Positions 42,885 to 51,131 of a stretch of DNA of 64,000 nt are shown piece by piece. Source of the DNA: Paractinoplanes brasiliensis (GTDB taxonomy: Bacteria > Actinomycetota > Actinomycetes > Mycobacteriales > Micromonosporaceae); the NCBI RefSeq assembly GCF_004362215.1, contig NZ_SNWR01000001.1:3702001-3766000 (forward strand), read 5' to 3'. Numbering within the stretch: position 1 is the first letter of the stretch; every line of letters starts with the position of its first letter. Made by a program: the position numbers and the translations under genes. A model generated the notes under the pieces. The model did not search any database and was not told the DNA's origin. It saw only the letters and a list, made by a program, of their open reading frames with translations.

Positions 42885-43665
42885 CGTGTTCACCAAGACC
42901 CTCACCGACGACCGTCGTAGCCTTGCCGGTTGGGCCGTCGGGGCCACCCTCGCCGGGATCATGTACGCCTCGTTCTACCCCCAGCTCGCCGACGGTCAGA
43001 TGGCCGAAGCCGTCGCCAACTACCCCGAGGCCATGCGCGAGGCATTCCGGCTCGAAGACCTCACCTCCGCCGCCGGCTACCTCGGCTCCTCAGTCTTCGG
43101 ACTGATCCTGCCGCTGATCGCCATGTTCTACGGCGCAGCCACGGGCGCCCGCGCCATCGCCGCCGACGAGGAAACCGGCCGCCTCGACCTCCTCCTCGCC
43201 CACCCGATCAGCCGCACTCGATTCCTGCTCCACCGCTTCGCCGCCCTGACCGCCGGAGCCCTCGTCATCGCCGCCACCATCCTGCTCGGCATGCTCGCCA
43301 TCCGCTCCGGCGCACAGCTCACCAGCATCTCCGTGACCCAGTTCGCCGCCCAATGCACGCAACTGGCCCTGCTCGCCATCGCCTTCGGTGGCCTGGCCAT
43401 CGGGATCGGCGCTGCCACCGGCCGTCGCGCGCTCGTCTTCACCGTCACCGCCGTCATCGGCGTGCTTGCCTACGCCCTGCACGCCTTCGCCGGACAACTC
43501 GGCGTAGGCGGCGCGAGATACCTGTCGCCGTTCCACTACTACATCGGCGGCGAACCGCTGCGCCACGGCATGCAGTGGGCCGACGCCACGGTGCTGCTCG
43601 CGGGCGCCGTCCTGCTGGTCGCCGCCGGTGCCCTCTGGTTCAACCGTCGCGACCTAAACACCTGA
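42874..43665 (+). CDS. ABC-2 type permease subunit
   Basis: 263 residues with six predicted membrane helices and the motif DEETGRLDLLLAHPISRTRF after the second helix, typical of ABC-2 exporter permeases. Works with the ATPase encoded just upstream; the substrate is unknown. Confidence 0.9.
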   Translation: MASDVFTKTLTDDRRSLAGWAVGATLAGIMYASFYPQLADGQMAEAVANYPEAMREAFRLEDLTSAAGYLGSSVFGLILPLIAMFYGAATGARAIAADEETGRLDLLLAHPISRTRFLLHRFAALTAGALVIAATILLGMLAIRSGAQLTSISVTQFAAQCTQLALLAIAFGGLAIGIGAATGRRALVFTVTAVIGVLAYALHAFAGQLGVGGARYLSPFHYYIGGEPLRHGMQWADATVLLAGAVLLVAAGALWFNRRDLNT

Positions 43666-43721
43666 CCGACGGCGGCCGGACCCGTTCGTGTTCCGTCCCA
43701 CCACCTCGCCCGTGGGCGCTC

Positions 43722-44144
43722 TCAAGCTGTCTGGCTTCCTGTCCTCAACGCCGACCACATCGTCTTGCCGCCAGTGACAGGGCGACAGCCCCACCGGTCT
43801 GCGGTCGCGGAGACGAGTATCAGCCCGACGGCGAACCCGGGGCCGAGCCGCGCGACTCCTGGAGTCCGTAGCGGTTTGTGCCGGGACAGTGGTACTGCCG
43901 TCGCTGACCAGGATGAGCAGCTGCCCGTCGTTGTTGATGATCTGCAAGTCGATGAGGTGCCCGCGTGCACGACGGCATTGGTGACGAGTTCGGTGATGAT
44001 CAGGCTGGCTGGGCCGATCAAGTGCGGTAGTTGCCATCGCTCGCACGCCTCGGCGACGAGATGGCGCGCGTGACGCGCTGACCCGGCGGTGGGCAGCAAT
44101 AGGTCGATTACTGGCGGAAAGTGGTGATCCGGTCGGTGCGTCAT
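43722..44144 (-). pseudogene. Frameshifted anti-sigma HATPase gene
   Basis: The first part is a good RsbW-like ATPase start (LIITELVTNAVVHAG). After the N-box the frame breaks: the expected strand (IDLQIINNDGQLLILVSDGS) is in a different frame, and the end (GFAVGLILVSATADRWGC, then RPVTGGKTMW) returns to the first frame. One base is thus lost near 43960 and the frame restored near 43850. Either two compensating mutations or sequencing errors; as written, the ATP-binding core is destroyed. ATG at 44144. Confidence 0.75.
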
Positions 44145-44461
44145 GCTCGTGCCCCTGTCCATCGCCAAGGGCTGCGCCGGGTGACCCGCTCGCTGACGGC
44201 GTCGGGGATGCTGGGTCGGCGTGCGAAAGATACGGCGCCGCTTCGCGACATGATGCTGTTGTGACCGACGGTGCATACCCGCCGCGGGGCGGGTTACTCG
44301 GAATGCTCCGACAGAGGCCGCAGTGCAGCCCACCCCAGATCCAGACCTGTTCACGCCAGACAGCGCCAACAGGCCTTGACCGACGAGATCGGCAGCGGAA
44401 GACGGTGCTCAGCCAGCACCTCATGTGTCACCGAGGAGCCCTTCGGGGACAGAATGGGTGA
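44145..44461. other. 317-base gap, no gene recognised
   Basis: This separates the broken anti-sigma gene from the coiled-coil gene. Open frames in it show no recognisable protein and lack starts or ribosome binding sites. No repeats or clear promoter were seen. Confidence 0.5.
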
Positions 44462-45034
44462 GTGGGGGCCCGTTACGGCGTGGACAGCCCGGACGATCGA
44501 GACCGGGCCGGGCAAGCACGCGATGATGCCGCTGATGCCCGTGACACGGCGGCGCACGATCGCGATCAAGATGCCGAAGCCCGTGATCAGGCGGCGGCGA
44601 TCCGCGACGAGACCGGCTACGAGGCACAGCAGGTCGCACAGGAGTGGCTGCGAGCCGCCGAACATCGTGACCGGGCGGCGGCCGAGCGAGCGGAAGCGGC
44701 TCTCCGGCGCGAACAGGCGGCAGCCGGCGACCAGCCCGACCGGGAACAACTGCTGCTCTTGTGGGAGCTGGCCGCATCCGACCGCGACGCCGCAGCCATC
44801 GAACGTGACCAGGAGGTCGCCGACCGGGCCGCCTTCCGCGACTACCCGGATCACGTTCGAGGTGAAAGATCGGCCGCAGCCAGGGACCGCGCCGCCGCCG
44901 ACCATGACCGGACGGAGGCCGGCGCCGACCGGGACGCCTCAACAGTCGACCGCGCTGCCAACGACGCCACGCGCCAGCAAGCCGCCCTCGAACGCGCCAT
45001 TGACGACAACGCCGACCCACACGACGACCGATAG
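44462..45034 (+). CDS. Acidic coiled-coil protein of DRDxAA repeats
   Basis: 190 residues, almost entirely helical, built of heptad-like repeats (DRDRAGQARDDAADARDTAA, AARDRAAADHDRTEAG) rich in Asp, Arg and Ala. No enzymatic domain and no membrane segment. Similar repeats occur as the N-terminal part of actinomycete GAF/ANTAR or diguanylate-type regulators, so it may be a free scaffold protein or the remnant of one. GTG start; GGGGACAG upstream. Confidence 0.6.
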   Translation: MGARYGVDSPDDRDRAGQARDDAADARDTAAHDRDQDAEARDQAAAIRDETGYEAQQVAQEWLRAAEHRDRAAAERAEAALRREQAAAGDQPDREQLLLLWELAASDRDAAAIERDQEVADRAAFRDYPDHVRGERSAAARDRAAADHDRTEAGADRDASTVDRAANDATRQQAALERAIDDNADPHDDR

Positions 45035-45245
45035 ACCACGAGTCTCGGAGTCGCAGATCACCGGCCATCCGTGCCTACTGTCAGCAACGGACTTTCATGG
45101 GCATGCCGGTGGTCATGGCGAGGCAGGTGATCCGCCGGCAATCGCATGTCATCGCGGCCGGCCTGCGGAGCAGATGTTCTCCGCCACGGGTCCGGTGGAA
45201 CCCTCGTCGAGCTTGACAAAGGTCGATGGTTTCGAGATCCTGATT

Positions 45246-45263
45246 CCACTACTTAACTAGTGG
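45246..45263. promoter_or_regulatory. GntR operator candidate
   Basis: CCACTA and TAGTGG flank six bases (CTTAAC) immediately before the GntR start. The AT-rich centre could be part of the -10 element, so binding by the YtrA-type regulator would block its own operon. Confidence 0.6.
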
Positions 45264-45264
45264 A

Positions 45265-45663
45265 TTGGTTGATTGGTTGATCTTCCGGGTCGATCGGCGG
45301 GCCGGGACTTCGGTGTACGTGCAGCTCGTTCAGCAGGTTCGCCAAGCGGTTCGGATGGGGCGGTTGGAGCCGGGTGACAGGTTGCCCACGGCTCGCGAGG
45401 TCTCCGAGAGCACCGGCATCAATCCCAACACCGTGCTCAAGGCGTACCGGGAGCTGGAGACGGCGGGGCTGGTGGAGGCGAGGCAGGGTTCCGGCACGTA
45501 CGTCCGTCACGGCCTGGCGCCGCTGCCTGAGGACGCCGAAGGGTTGCGGGGTGAGCTGGCGGCTTGGGTGGCCCGCGCCCTGGCGGCTGGTCTGGACGTC
45601 TCGGATATGCAGGCCCTGGTCGCCGAGGTGGCGGCTTCGAAGGAGGCGCGGCGTGTCGGCTGA
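45265..45663 (+). CDS. GntR-family regulator, YtrA type
   Basis: 132 residues: an N-terminal GntR winged helix (YVQLVQQVRQAVRMGRLEPG, NPNTVLKAYRELETAGLVEA) and a short helical C-terminus, as in the YtrA subfamily that controls adjacent ABC transporter genes. It is followed by an ATPase and permease with 11- and 1-base overlaps. TTG at 45265 or TTG at 45277 may be the start. Confidence 0.85.
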   Translation: MVDWLIFRVDRRAGTSVYVQLVQQVRQAVRMGRLEPGDRLPTAREVSESTGINPNTVLKAYRELETAGLVEARQGSGTYVRHGLAPLPEDAEGLRGELAAWVARALAAGLDVSDMQALVAEVAASKEARRVG

Positions 45664-46531
45664 CACCGCTCTGGAGGTCACCGGGCTCACCCACAGCTTC
45701 GGTCGCCGGCGGGCGCTGGACTACTGCTCGTTCACGGTGCCGGTCGGTGCGGTCACCGCGCTGGTCGGGCGCAACGGGGCCGGCAAGAGCACGCTGCTGC
45801 GCGCCGCGAGTGGGCTGTTGCGACCGGACGGCGGCGAGGTGCGAGTGTTCGGGGAGCCCGCCGGTGACCGCTCACTTCCCCGGATCGGGTACGTGGCGCA
45901 GGCGGCGCCGTTGTACCCGACGCTGACGGTGGCGCAGACGCTGGACCTGGGCGCCCGGCTCAACCCGAGTTGGGACGCCGCCTACGCGCGGCAGCTCACC
46001 GACGGGGCGGCGCTGCCGTTCGCGGCGCGGGTGGGCATGCTTGCGCCGGGCCACCGCAGTCGCTTGGCGCTGGTGATGGCGCTCGCCAAACGGCCCGACC
46101 TGCTGCTTCTGGACGAGCCGTTGGCGCCGCTCGACCCGGTTGCCCGTACGGAGGCTCTTGGGACGTTGATGGCCGACGTCGCCGAGCGGGGCACGACCGT
46201 GGTGTTGTCGTCGCATGTGGTGGCCGACGTCGACGGCGTCTGCGACCACGTGGTGGTGCTGGCCGAGGGGCGGGTGCGCCTGGCCGGCGAGGTGGAGCCG
46301 ATGCTGGCCGCGCATTCGGTTGCGGTGGGACCCAGCGACGCGATCAGCGCACTCGGTGGTGTGGAGATCGTCGACGTACGGACCGCGGGTCGCGACGCCA
46401 CCGCGCTGATCCGGTCCGCCGGGCCTGCCACCACCGAGGGTCTCTCATGGCACCGCCCGACGTTGGAGGAACTGCTTCTCGGTCACCTGCGGTCGGCGGG
46501 ACTGCAGCCGGAACGAAAGGTCCCCGCCTGA
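45653..46531 (+). CDS. ABC transporter ATPase subunit (YtrB-like)
   Basis: 292 residues with Walker A GRNGAGKST and Walker B LLLLDEPLAPLDP. The signature loop is unusual (LAPGHRSRLAL instead of LSGGQ), as in YtrB-type transporters. The GTG start at 45653 has AGGAGG six bases upstream, within the regulator gene, and overlaps it by 11 bases. Confidence 0.85.
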   Translation: MSADTALEVTGLTHSFGRRRALDYCSFTVPVGAVTALVGRNGAGKSTLLRAASGLLRPDGGEVRVFGEPAGDRSLPRIGYVAQAAPLYPTLTVAQTLDLGARLNPSWDAAYARQLTDGAALPFAARVGMLAPGHRSRLALVMALAKRPDLLLLDEPLAPLDPVARTEALGTLMADVAERGTTVVLSSHVVADVDGVCDHVVVLAEGRVRLAGEVEPMLAAHSVAVGPSDAISALGGVEIVDVRTAGRDATALIRSAGPATTEGLSWHRPTLEELLLGHLRSAGLQPERKVPA

Positions 46532-47334
46532 TGAACTGGCTCGTCCTGCGGTTGATGCGTCCGTATCTGATCGTCGCCGCCGCTCTGAGCGCCGTCTCCA
46601 CGACGTTTGTCCTCATTGGCGCCCGTGTCATCGGGCAGCAGGCGGAGGCGTACGGCATCGTCGTCGAGGCGTACGCGCCCGACCGTACGGGCTTGTGTGA
46701 AGTGGCCGTCAGTTGCCTGCCGGCCGGGGCGGCGACCAATCTGGCGCAGGCCGTCGTCCTGGTCGCCACGTTCGTGCCGTTGCTGATCGGGCTGATCCTG
46801 GGCGTGCCCCTGTTCGCCCGGGAGCGGGAGGATGCGACCGACGTTTTCGTGCTCACGCAGTCGGCGCCTCGGCGGCGCTGGTTGTCAGTCAAGCTTTTCT
46901 GGGCACTGACCGGCAGCGCGATCTGTACGGCCGCGGTAGCCGTCAGCTTCCGCCTGGCCGCCGCCCGGTACACGCTGGTCCTGGATGAACTGGGCTACGC
47001 GCTGCTGCGCGAGGTCCACAAGAACAGCATCGCGTTCATGGTGATGCAGGCGGTGTTCATGACCGCGCTGGCCGGCGTCGTCGGACTGATCACCGGGTGG
47101 ACGCAGCGCACCCTGGTGACGTCGGTTCTGCTGTGGCCGGTGGCGCTTGTGGTCGCGCAGATCGGCGGGCTGGTTCTCGGGATGCTGGCCTTCCTGCTGA
47201 CGTCGTGGTCCGACTCGCTGTCCCGGATGTTCGGGACGCTGGGCGAGGACGAGACGGCCACCTTCGCGGCGATCGCTCTCGCCGCATGCACCGTCACCGC
47301 CGTGTTGGTCGGACGACGACGCATCGCCCGCTGA
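46531..47334 (+). CDS. ABC transporter permease subunit
   Basis: 267 residues with six or so membrane segments; the conserved REREDATDVFVLTQSAPRRR after helix two fits ABC-2 permeases. TGATG overlap with the ATPase gene. Completes the GntR-ABC operon. The substrate is unknown; such operons respond to cell-envelope antibiotics in other bacteria. Confidence 0.85.
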   Translation: MNWLVLRLMRPYLIVAAALSAVSTTFVLIGARVIGQQAEAYGIVVEAYAPDRTGLCEVAVSCLPAGAATNLAQAVVLVATFVPLLIGLILGVPLFAREREDATDVFVLTQSAPRRRWLSVKLFWALTGSAICTAAVAVSFRLAAARYTLVLDELGYALLREVHKNSIAFMVMQAVFMTALAGVVGLITGWTQRTLVTSVLLWPVALVVAQIGGLVLGMLAFLLTSWSDSLSRMFGTLGEDETATFAAIALAACTVTAVLVGRRRIAR

Positions 47335-47424
47335 ACCCGGTTTGCCGCGCTGGAAACGCAGACGTCGTGGACCCGCGAAGGCTCGCCCGTCTCCGAAAAA
47401 GATCGAAATCGAATTCCTGTGCCC

Positions 47425-47487
47425 GCCTGGGTGCATGGTCACCCTGGGGCCCTCCCGGGGGGAACGGCCTGGGTGCCTGGTCACCCT
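47425..47487. repeat. Two 21-bp direct repeats with internal dyad
   Basis: Copies at 47425-47445 and 47467-47487 differ by one base, 42 bp apart. Each contains GGGTG-N6-CACCC, an inverted repeat. They lie 110-175 bases before the aldo-keto reductase start and after the ABC operon, so they may be operators or form RNA hairpins. No gene is seen in 47335-47598. Confidence 0.6.
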
Positions 47488-47598
47488 CCTCCAAACCACG
47501 TCGGTGACCAACGCACTCTCAGGTGCCTACTTCCCGATGGAGAGTTACCCGCTGATAGTGGAGCGGCATCCGGAACTTCACGAAACAGAGGTTTGAGC

Positions 47599-48465
47599 AT
47601 GTCGTCTCTCTCCCTTCCCGGCGGCACCTGGAAGCTGGGCGACCTGACCGTCCCCCGGTTCGGTTACGGCGCCATGCAGCTCGCCGGTCCCTGGGTCATG
47701 GGTCCGCCCGCCGACCACGCGGGCGCGCTGGCCGTCCTGCGTGAGGCGGTCGAACTCGGCATCACGCACATCGACACCGCCGACGCGTACGGGCCGCGAT
47801 TCACCAACGAGATCATCCGGGAGGCGCTGCATCCGTATCCGGAGTCGCTGCACATCGCGACGAAGGTCGGGGCCGTCCGCGACGAGCAGGGCGGGTGGCC
47901 GCCGGCACGTCGTCCCGACCAGCTCCGGCGCGCTGTCGAAGAGAACCTGCAAGTCCTCGGTCTGGAGACGCTGGACCTGGTCAACCTGCGTCTCGGCAAC
48001 GCCGAGGGCCCCCAGCCGGAGTCACTGGCGGAGGCGTTCGAGACGCTCGTCGACCTGCAGCGGCAGGGCCTGATCCGGCACCTCGGTGTCAGCAACGCCA
48101 CCCCGGAGCAGGTCGCCGAGGCGCAGTCCATCGCGCCGATCGTGAGCGTGCAGAACATGTACAACCTGGCTCACCGCCACGACGACGAGCTGATCGACCG
48201 GCTGGCGGCGGAGAACATCGCGTACGTGCCCTTCTTCCCGCTCGGTGGTTTCTCGCCGCTGCAGTCCGACGCGCTGGAGAACGTGGCGGCGCGGCTGCAG
48301 AGCACCCCGATGGCGGTGGCCCTGGCCTGGCTGCTGCAGCGATCGCCGAACATCCTGCTGATCCCGGGCACCTCGTCGGTTGCCCATCTGCGCGAGAACA
48401 TCGCCGGTGCGGGCATCACGCTCTCCGGCAAGGACGTGGCGGAACTCGATCAGATCGGCCGCTGA
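47599..48465 (+). CDS. Aldo/keto reductase
   Basis: 288 residues, a TIM-barrel NAD(P)H oxidoreductase. The catalytic Tyr is in ADAYG with Asp before it, Lys is in ATKVG, and the C-terminal cofactor-binding loop is IPGTSSVAHLREN. The usual active-site His position reads NLRLG here, as in several members of this group. Substrate unknown. An HxlR regulator gene follows after 76 bases, so it may respond to electrophilic stress. Confidence 0.88.
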   Translation: MSSLSLPGGTWKLGDLTVPRFGYGAMQLAGPWVMGPPADHAGALAVLREAVELGITHIDTADAYGPRFTNEIIREALHPYPESLHIATKVGAVRDEQGGWPPARRPDQLRRAVEENLQVLGLETLDLVNLRLGNAEGPQPESLAEAFETLVDLQRQGLIRHLGVSNATPEQVAEAQSIAPIVSVQNMYNLAHRHDDELIDRLAAENIAYVPFFPLGGFSPLQSDALENVAARLQSTPMAVALAWLLQRSPNILLIPGTSSVAHLRENIAGAGITLSGKDVAELDQIGR

Positions 48466-48541
48466 CCCACTTCCCATCGGGGAGCAAGCCCTGCGCGGGG
48501 GCGTAACATTCCTCGCGCAGGGCAGGGCAGGGGAGGTCGGG

Positions 48542-48991
48542 ATGGTCACCAGGACGGCGGCTGACACCAGAGCCGAGGCCAAGGCGCAGTACAACGCGTT
48601 TCTCGCGGTGTGCCCGAGTCACAAGATGCTGGAACGGATCTCCGGCAAGTGGGTCACGCTCATCCTGTCGATACTCGGAAGCGGGCCGGACTGCGCCGGG
48701 GAACCCCGGCCGATGCGCTATTCCGAGTTGTCCCGGGCGCTGGCCGGCGTCAGCCAGAAGATGCTCACCCAGACGTTGCGCTCTCTTGAACGTGACGGCC
48801 TGATCAGCCGCACGGTGACGCCGACAGTGCCCGTGACGGTCTCGTACGAGCTGACCGACCTGGGCCTCTCCCTGCACGGGATGATGCGCGGGCTGAAGAG
48901 GTGGACAGAGGCCCACATCGAGGAGGTGTCGGCCCACCAGGCCGAGTACGACAGCGCGCGCGTCAGGACGCCGAGCGCGGCGCGTACATGA
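48542..48991 (+). CDS. HxlR-family transcriptional regulator
   Basis: 149 residues; GGGGAGG before the ATG. HxlR winged helix with Cys in AVCPSHKMLERISGKWVTLI and LSRALAGVSQKMLTQTLRSL. The Cys at the N-terminal edge is the redox or aldehyde sensor in related proteins. Likely controls the aldo-keto reductase upstream. Its 3' end overlaps the convergent YnfA-type gene by 29 bases. Confidence 0.88.
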   Translation: MVTRTAADTRAEAKAQYNAFLAVCPSHKMLERISGKWVTLILSILGSGPDCAGEPRPMRYSELSRALAGVSQKMLTQTLRSLERDGLISRTVTPTVPVTVSYELTDLGLSLHGMMRGLKRWTEAHIEEVSAHQAEYDSARVRTPSAART

Positions 48992-49301
48992 TCACGGCGA
49001 CGCCGACGAGGCAGATGGCGGCGCCGACGAGGTCCCAGCGGTCGGGGTGGAACTTGTCGACCACAACGGCCCAGCCGAGGGAGCCGGCGACGAAGACACC
49101 GCCGTACGCGGCCAGGATGCGGCCGAAGTTCGCGTCCGGCTGCAGGGTCGCGACGAAGCCGTAGGCGCCCAGGGCGACGACGCCGGCGGCGATCCACCAG
49201 AGGCCGCGGTTCTCGCGCCGTCCCTGCCAGATCAGCCAGGCGCCGCCGATCTCGGCCAGGGCGGCCAACGCGAACAGCAGCAGCGAGCGGATGACGGTCA
49301 T
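48963..49301 (-). CDS. YnfA-type small membrane protein (UPF0060)
   Basis: 112 residues with four membrane helices and the conserved AEIGGAWLIWQ and DRWDLVGAAICLVGVAVIMY. Related to small multidrug resistance exporters, but the function is unproven. ATG start; it overlaps the HxlR gene tail by 29 bases. Confidence 0.88.
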   Translation of the reverse strand: MTVIRSLLLFALAALAEIGGAWLIWQGRRENRGLWWIAAGVVALGAYGFVATLQPDANFGRILAAYGGVFVAGSLGWAVVVDKFHPDRWDLVGAAICLVGVAVIMYAPRSAS

Positions 49302-49354
49302 GCCGGCAACCTACCGGCCCTTGTTGCCGCCGCGACGGCCCGCCGGGGCGACCG

Positions 49355-49360
49355 TATGCT
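49355..49360 (+). promoter_or_regulatory. TATGCT -10 box, leaderless
   Basis: Six bases (GCGCGT) separate TATGCT from the ATG of the SpoIIE-type gene at 49367. Confidence 0.55.
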
Positions 49361-49366
49361 GCGCGT

Positions 49367-50623
49367 ATGGAACCATCGGTCGAGGTGGCGCTGGCCGGGA
49401 TGCTGACGGCCGCCGAGGACGCCACGCCGGTCGACGCCGTTGAGGCCGTCACCCGGGAACTCGGCTTGGCGTTGCACGCCCGCAGCGTGTCCTTCCTCAT
49501 CGCCGACCTCAGCGGGCGGGCGCTGGTGCGGCTGGCCCACGTGCCGTTCGATACCGAGGCCGAGGGTCGCCGTGACGGCAAAGAGGTGGCGAGCCTGCTG
49601 CCCTTCGACGGCGGTCCTCAGGAAGAAGCGCTACGCACGCAGGCTGCTCAGGTGACGCACGGCGATGCCGGATGGGTTGTCCTGGCGCCGGTCACGGAAC
49701 GTGGCGAGGTGATCGGCCTGCTGGAGATCACTCTGGGCAGTGAGCCGGCCCCGCGGGCGGTCGCGGAGATCGAGCGTACGGCGCATGCCCTGGCCTTCGT
49801 GGTGATCGCCAGCCGCCGCCACACCGACCTGTTCGAGTGGGGGCAGCGCACGACCCCGTTCAACCTGTCCGCCGAGATCCAACGCCGGCTGCTGCCCAGC
49901 GCCTTCACGTGTGAGGGCGGCTCGTTCACCCTGTCCGGCTGGCTGGAGCCGTCGGCGAGCATCGGCGGGGACACCTTCGACTACAGCCTGGCGCGGGACA
50001 CGCTGCACTTCAGCGTCACCGACGCGATGGGGCACGGCGTGAGCAGCGCCCTGATCGCCACCCTCGGGGTGGGCAGCCTGCGCAACTCCCGCCGCGCCGG
50101 GCACACCCTCATCGAGCAGGCCGAGCGGGCCGGCGCCGCGATCGCCGAGAGCGCCCCCGTACGCGGGGCCTTCCTCACCGCCGTGCTCGGGCGCCTGGAC
50201 CTTGAGTCCGGCACATGTGACCTGGTCAACGCCGGGCACGTGCCGCCGATCCTGGTCCGGGACGGTGAGCCGGAGGATCTGGTGCTGCCTCGCAACATCG
50301 CCCTCGGCATCCTCCCCGAGAGGAAGGTCAGCTCCGGCACGGTCACGCTCCGGCCCGGTGACCGCCTGGTCGTCGTGACCGACGGCATGCGTGAACGGGG
50401 GGCTGCCGCCCTCGACCTCGCGGCCTGGCTCCGGTCGCTGACCGCCCTGCACCCGCGGGAAGCCGCACGCGCCCTGGCCGACGGGGTTCTCGCCGCCGTC
50501 GGCCCCATCCTGCAGGACGACGCGACACTGCTGATCATCGACTGGCACGGGCATCACGGCCGGCAACGCCGTTCGCGGGCGGGCGCCGACGTGTCCGCCG
50601 CCACCTCGGCCGATCACCGCTGA
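49367..50623 (+). CDS. GAF-SpoIIE (PP2C-type) serine phosphatase
   Basis: 418 residues. A GAF-like N-terminal region (about 25-150) precedes a SpoIIE PPM phosphatase with SIGGDTFDYSL, TDAMGHGVSSAL, TDGMRERG and QDDATLLII, whose Asp residues bind two Mn ions. Such proteins dephosphorylate STAS anti-anti-sigma factors. The STAS gene encoded convergently next to it is the probable substrate (inference), although that gene is frameshifted here. Confidence 0.9.
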   Translation: MEPSVEVALAGMLTAAEDATPVDAVEAVTRELGLALHARSVSFLIADLSGRALVRLAHVPFDTEAEGRRDGKEVASLLPFDGGPQEEALRTQAAQVTHGDAGWVVLAPVTERGEVIGLLEITLGSEPAPRAVAEIERTAHALAFVVIASRRHTDLFEWGQRTTPFNLSAEIQRRLLPSAFTCEGGSFTLSGWLEPSASIGGDTFDYSLARDTLHFSVTDAMGHGVSSALIATLGVGSLRNSRRAGHTLIEQAERAGAAIAESAPVRGAFLTAVLGRLDLESGTCDLVNAGHVPPILVRDGEPEDLVLPRNIALGILPERKVSSGTVTLRPGDRLVVVTDGMRERGAAALDLAAWLRSLTALHPREAARALADGVLAAVGPILQDDATLLIIDWHGHHGRQRRSRAGADVSAATSADHR

Positions 50624-50636
50624 CGCGGCGCCCCGT

Positions 50637-50982
50637 TCACGTCGTCAGCGGCCGCATGTCCGCCTCGGCCGCCGCCACCGTGTCGTACACGCCGAGCACC
50701 TGGTCGACCGCGGACACCCGCAGCACGTACGCGACCAGCTCCTGCGTCGCGGCGACACACAACCGCCCCCCCGCGGCCGCGCAGCTCCTTGAACCACACC
50801 ATCAGGACGCCCAGCCCGCTGGAGTCCATGAACGACACGTCGGCGAAGTCCAGCACCACCTGAACGGCGCCGACCCGCTGCAGGAACTCGTCCAACAGAG
50901 GAGCGGTGTCCATGTCCAGCTGGCCGCCGACCTCGACCACGGTGCAGGCCTTGCTCGCGCGCGCCGACAACTGAAGATCCAC
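50637..50982 (-). pseudogene. STAS anti-sigma antagonist gene with a frameshift
   Basis: GTG at 50982 has GGAGG six bases upstream. The protein runs to ADVSFMDSSGLGVLMVWFK with the conserved phosphorylatable Ser-Ser. At a run of seven C on the plus strand (50766-50772) the frame is lost; in the shifted frame the expected end continues (LCVAATQELVAYVLRVSAVD ... DMRPLTT) to a stop at 50637. As written the C-terminal third is replaced by out-of-frame residues. A one-base error or a phase-variable tract would explain this. Confidence 0.8.
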
Positions 50983-51108
50983 GACAAGCCTCCGGTCTCC
51001 CCCGTTGACCACCCCCCTTTTATCTAACCCGGAAGTGGCGGCGTCAATCACGAGAGCCGCGGTTCTGCCGCAGGTGAAGGGTGGCACGCCGGTAACCTTG
51101 CCGAAATC

Positions 51109-51125
51109 ATCTTAGTCATTAAGAT
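51109..51125. promoter_or_regulatory. Perfect palindrome overlapping a leaderless -10 box
   Basis: ATCTTAGTCATTAAGAT has 6-bp arms and a 5-base centre. Its right arm is the TAAGAT -10 box, which ends six bases before the ATG of the FAD monooxygenase gene. Binding there would shut the promoter. The MarR-family protein encoded by the next gene is the obvious candidate. Confidence 0.75.
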
Positions 51126-51131
51126 AACCGC

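Noticed and set aside
44430..44456. GCCCTTCGGGGAC as a DevR-type site
   Set aside because: The half-sites are in the wrong relative orientation compared with known boxes.
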